From contig NC_063072.1 of the NCBI RefSeq assembly GCF_022605165.1, positions 1,240,001 through 1,304,000 on the forward strand: a DNA stretch of 64,000 bases, read 5' to 3'. A program made the translations under genes and the position numbers. Each line of letters begins with the position of its first letter. Position 1 is the stretch's first letter. The notes under the pieces are model-generated. The model saw only the letters and a program-made list of their open reading frames with translations. It made no database searches and was not told where the DNA came from. This stretch comes from Purpureocillium takamizusanense. Its lineage: Eukaryota; Ascomycota; Sordariomycetes; Hypocreales; Ophiocordycipitaceae. This document shows positions 63,958 to 64,000 of this stretch, piece by piece.

Positions 63958-64000
63958 CGCCGGGCGGAGCAGCCTTGTTGACGAGCGAGCACACAGGACA

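Larger units (their letters stand above)
60894..64000 (-). promoter_or_regulatory. 3.1 kb gene-free region upstream of the Zn2Cys6 gene
   Basis: No gene is supported. The open frames overlap on both strands and are rich in Pro, Ser and Arg. The region holds a C12 run (62030-62041), (GCCT)n, (ATG)n, CACT and CTGCA tandem repeats, and many short TAC-type motifs around 62490-62880. The next gene presumably lies beyond the window. Confidence 0.45.

Overview
The window is nuclear DNA of a filamentous ascomycete. It is GC-rich. Genes carry short 5' splice-site introns (mostly about 50-110 nt). Every recognisable protein is fungal: Dlt1, Ndc1, Cro1/She4, Alg11, Atx1, Zn2Cys6 regulators and a 2EXR-domain protein. 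The repertoire and style fit a Sordariomycete, probably Hypocreales; that placement is inference. No rRNA, convincing tRNA, transposon, CRISPR array or viral element was found. Gene models were built by reading splice junctions by eye and checking that reading frames close across every exon.

Left part (1-45 kb), mostly conserved housekeeping genes. In order: an Sfl1-type HSF-domain regulator (5' end outside the window); a disordered charged protein; Dlt1; nucleoporin Ndc1; syntaxin Pep12; mitochondrial insertase Cox18; a Zn2Cys6 regulator divergent from an AMID/FSP1-like flavoprotein; Alg11; gamma-glutamyltranspeptidase; tRNA m5U methyltransferase Trm2; UNC-45-type chaperone Cro1; TFIIH subunit Tfb4; a taspase-like Ntn hydrolase; Arp3; alcohol dehydrogenase; copper chaperone Atx1; a frameshifted 2EXR-domain gene; an SCP2-type thiolase; an APH-family kinase; and a small coiled-coil protein.

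Right part (45-64 kb), more accessory in character. It holds an Upc2-like Zn2Cys6 regulator divergent from a full-size ABCB transporter, a secreted GH16 glucanase, a stub gene coding only the DNA-binding cluster of a Zn2Cys6 regulator, a Rossmann-fold NAD(P)-binding protein and a large Zn2Cys6 regulator. Spacers here are long and rich in homopolymer C/G tracts and microsatellites, and the last 3.1 kb has no gene I can support.

No single novel system stands out. The best candidates for a second look are the regulator/ABCB pair, the stub Zn2Cys6 gene, the taspase-like protein with its very large internal insertion, the two-start Trm2, the GC-AG intron of NDC1, the in-frame intron of ARP3, and a 9-bp motif repeated in the spacers.
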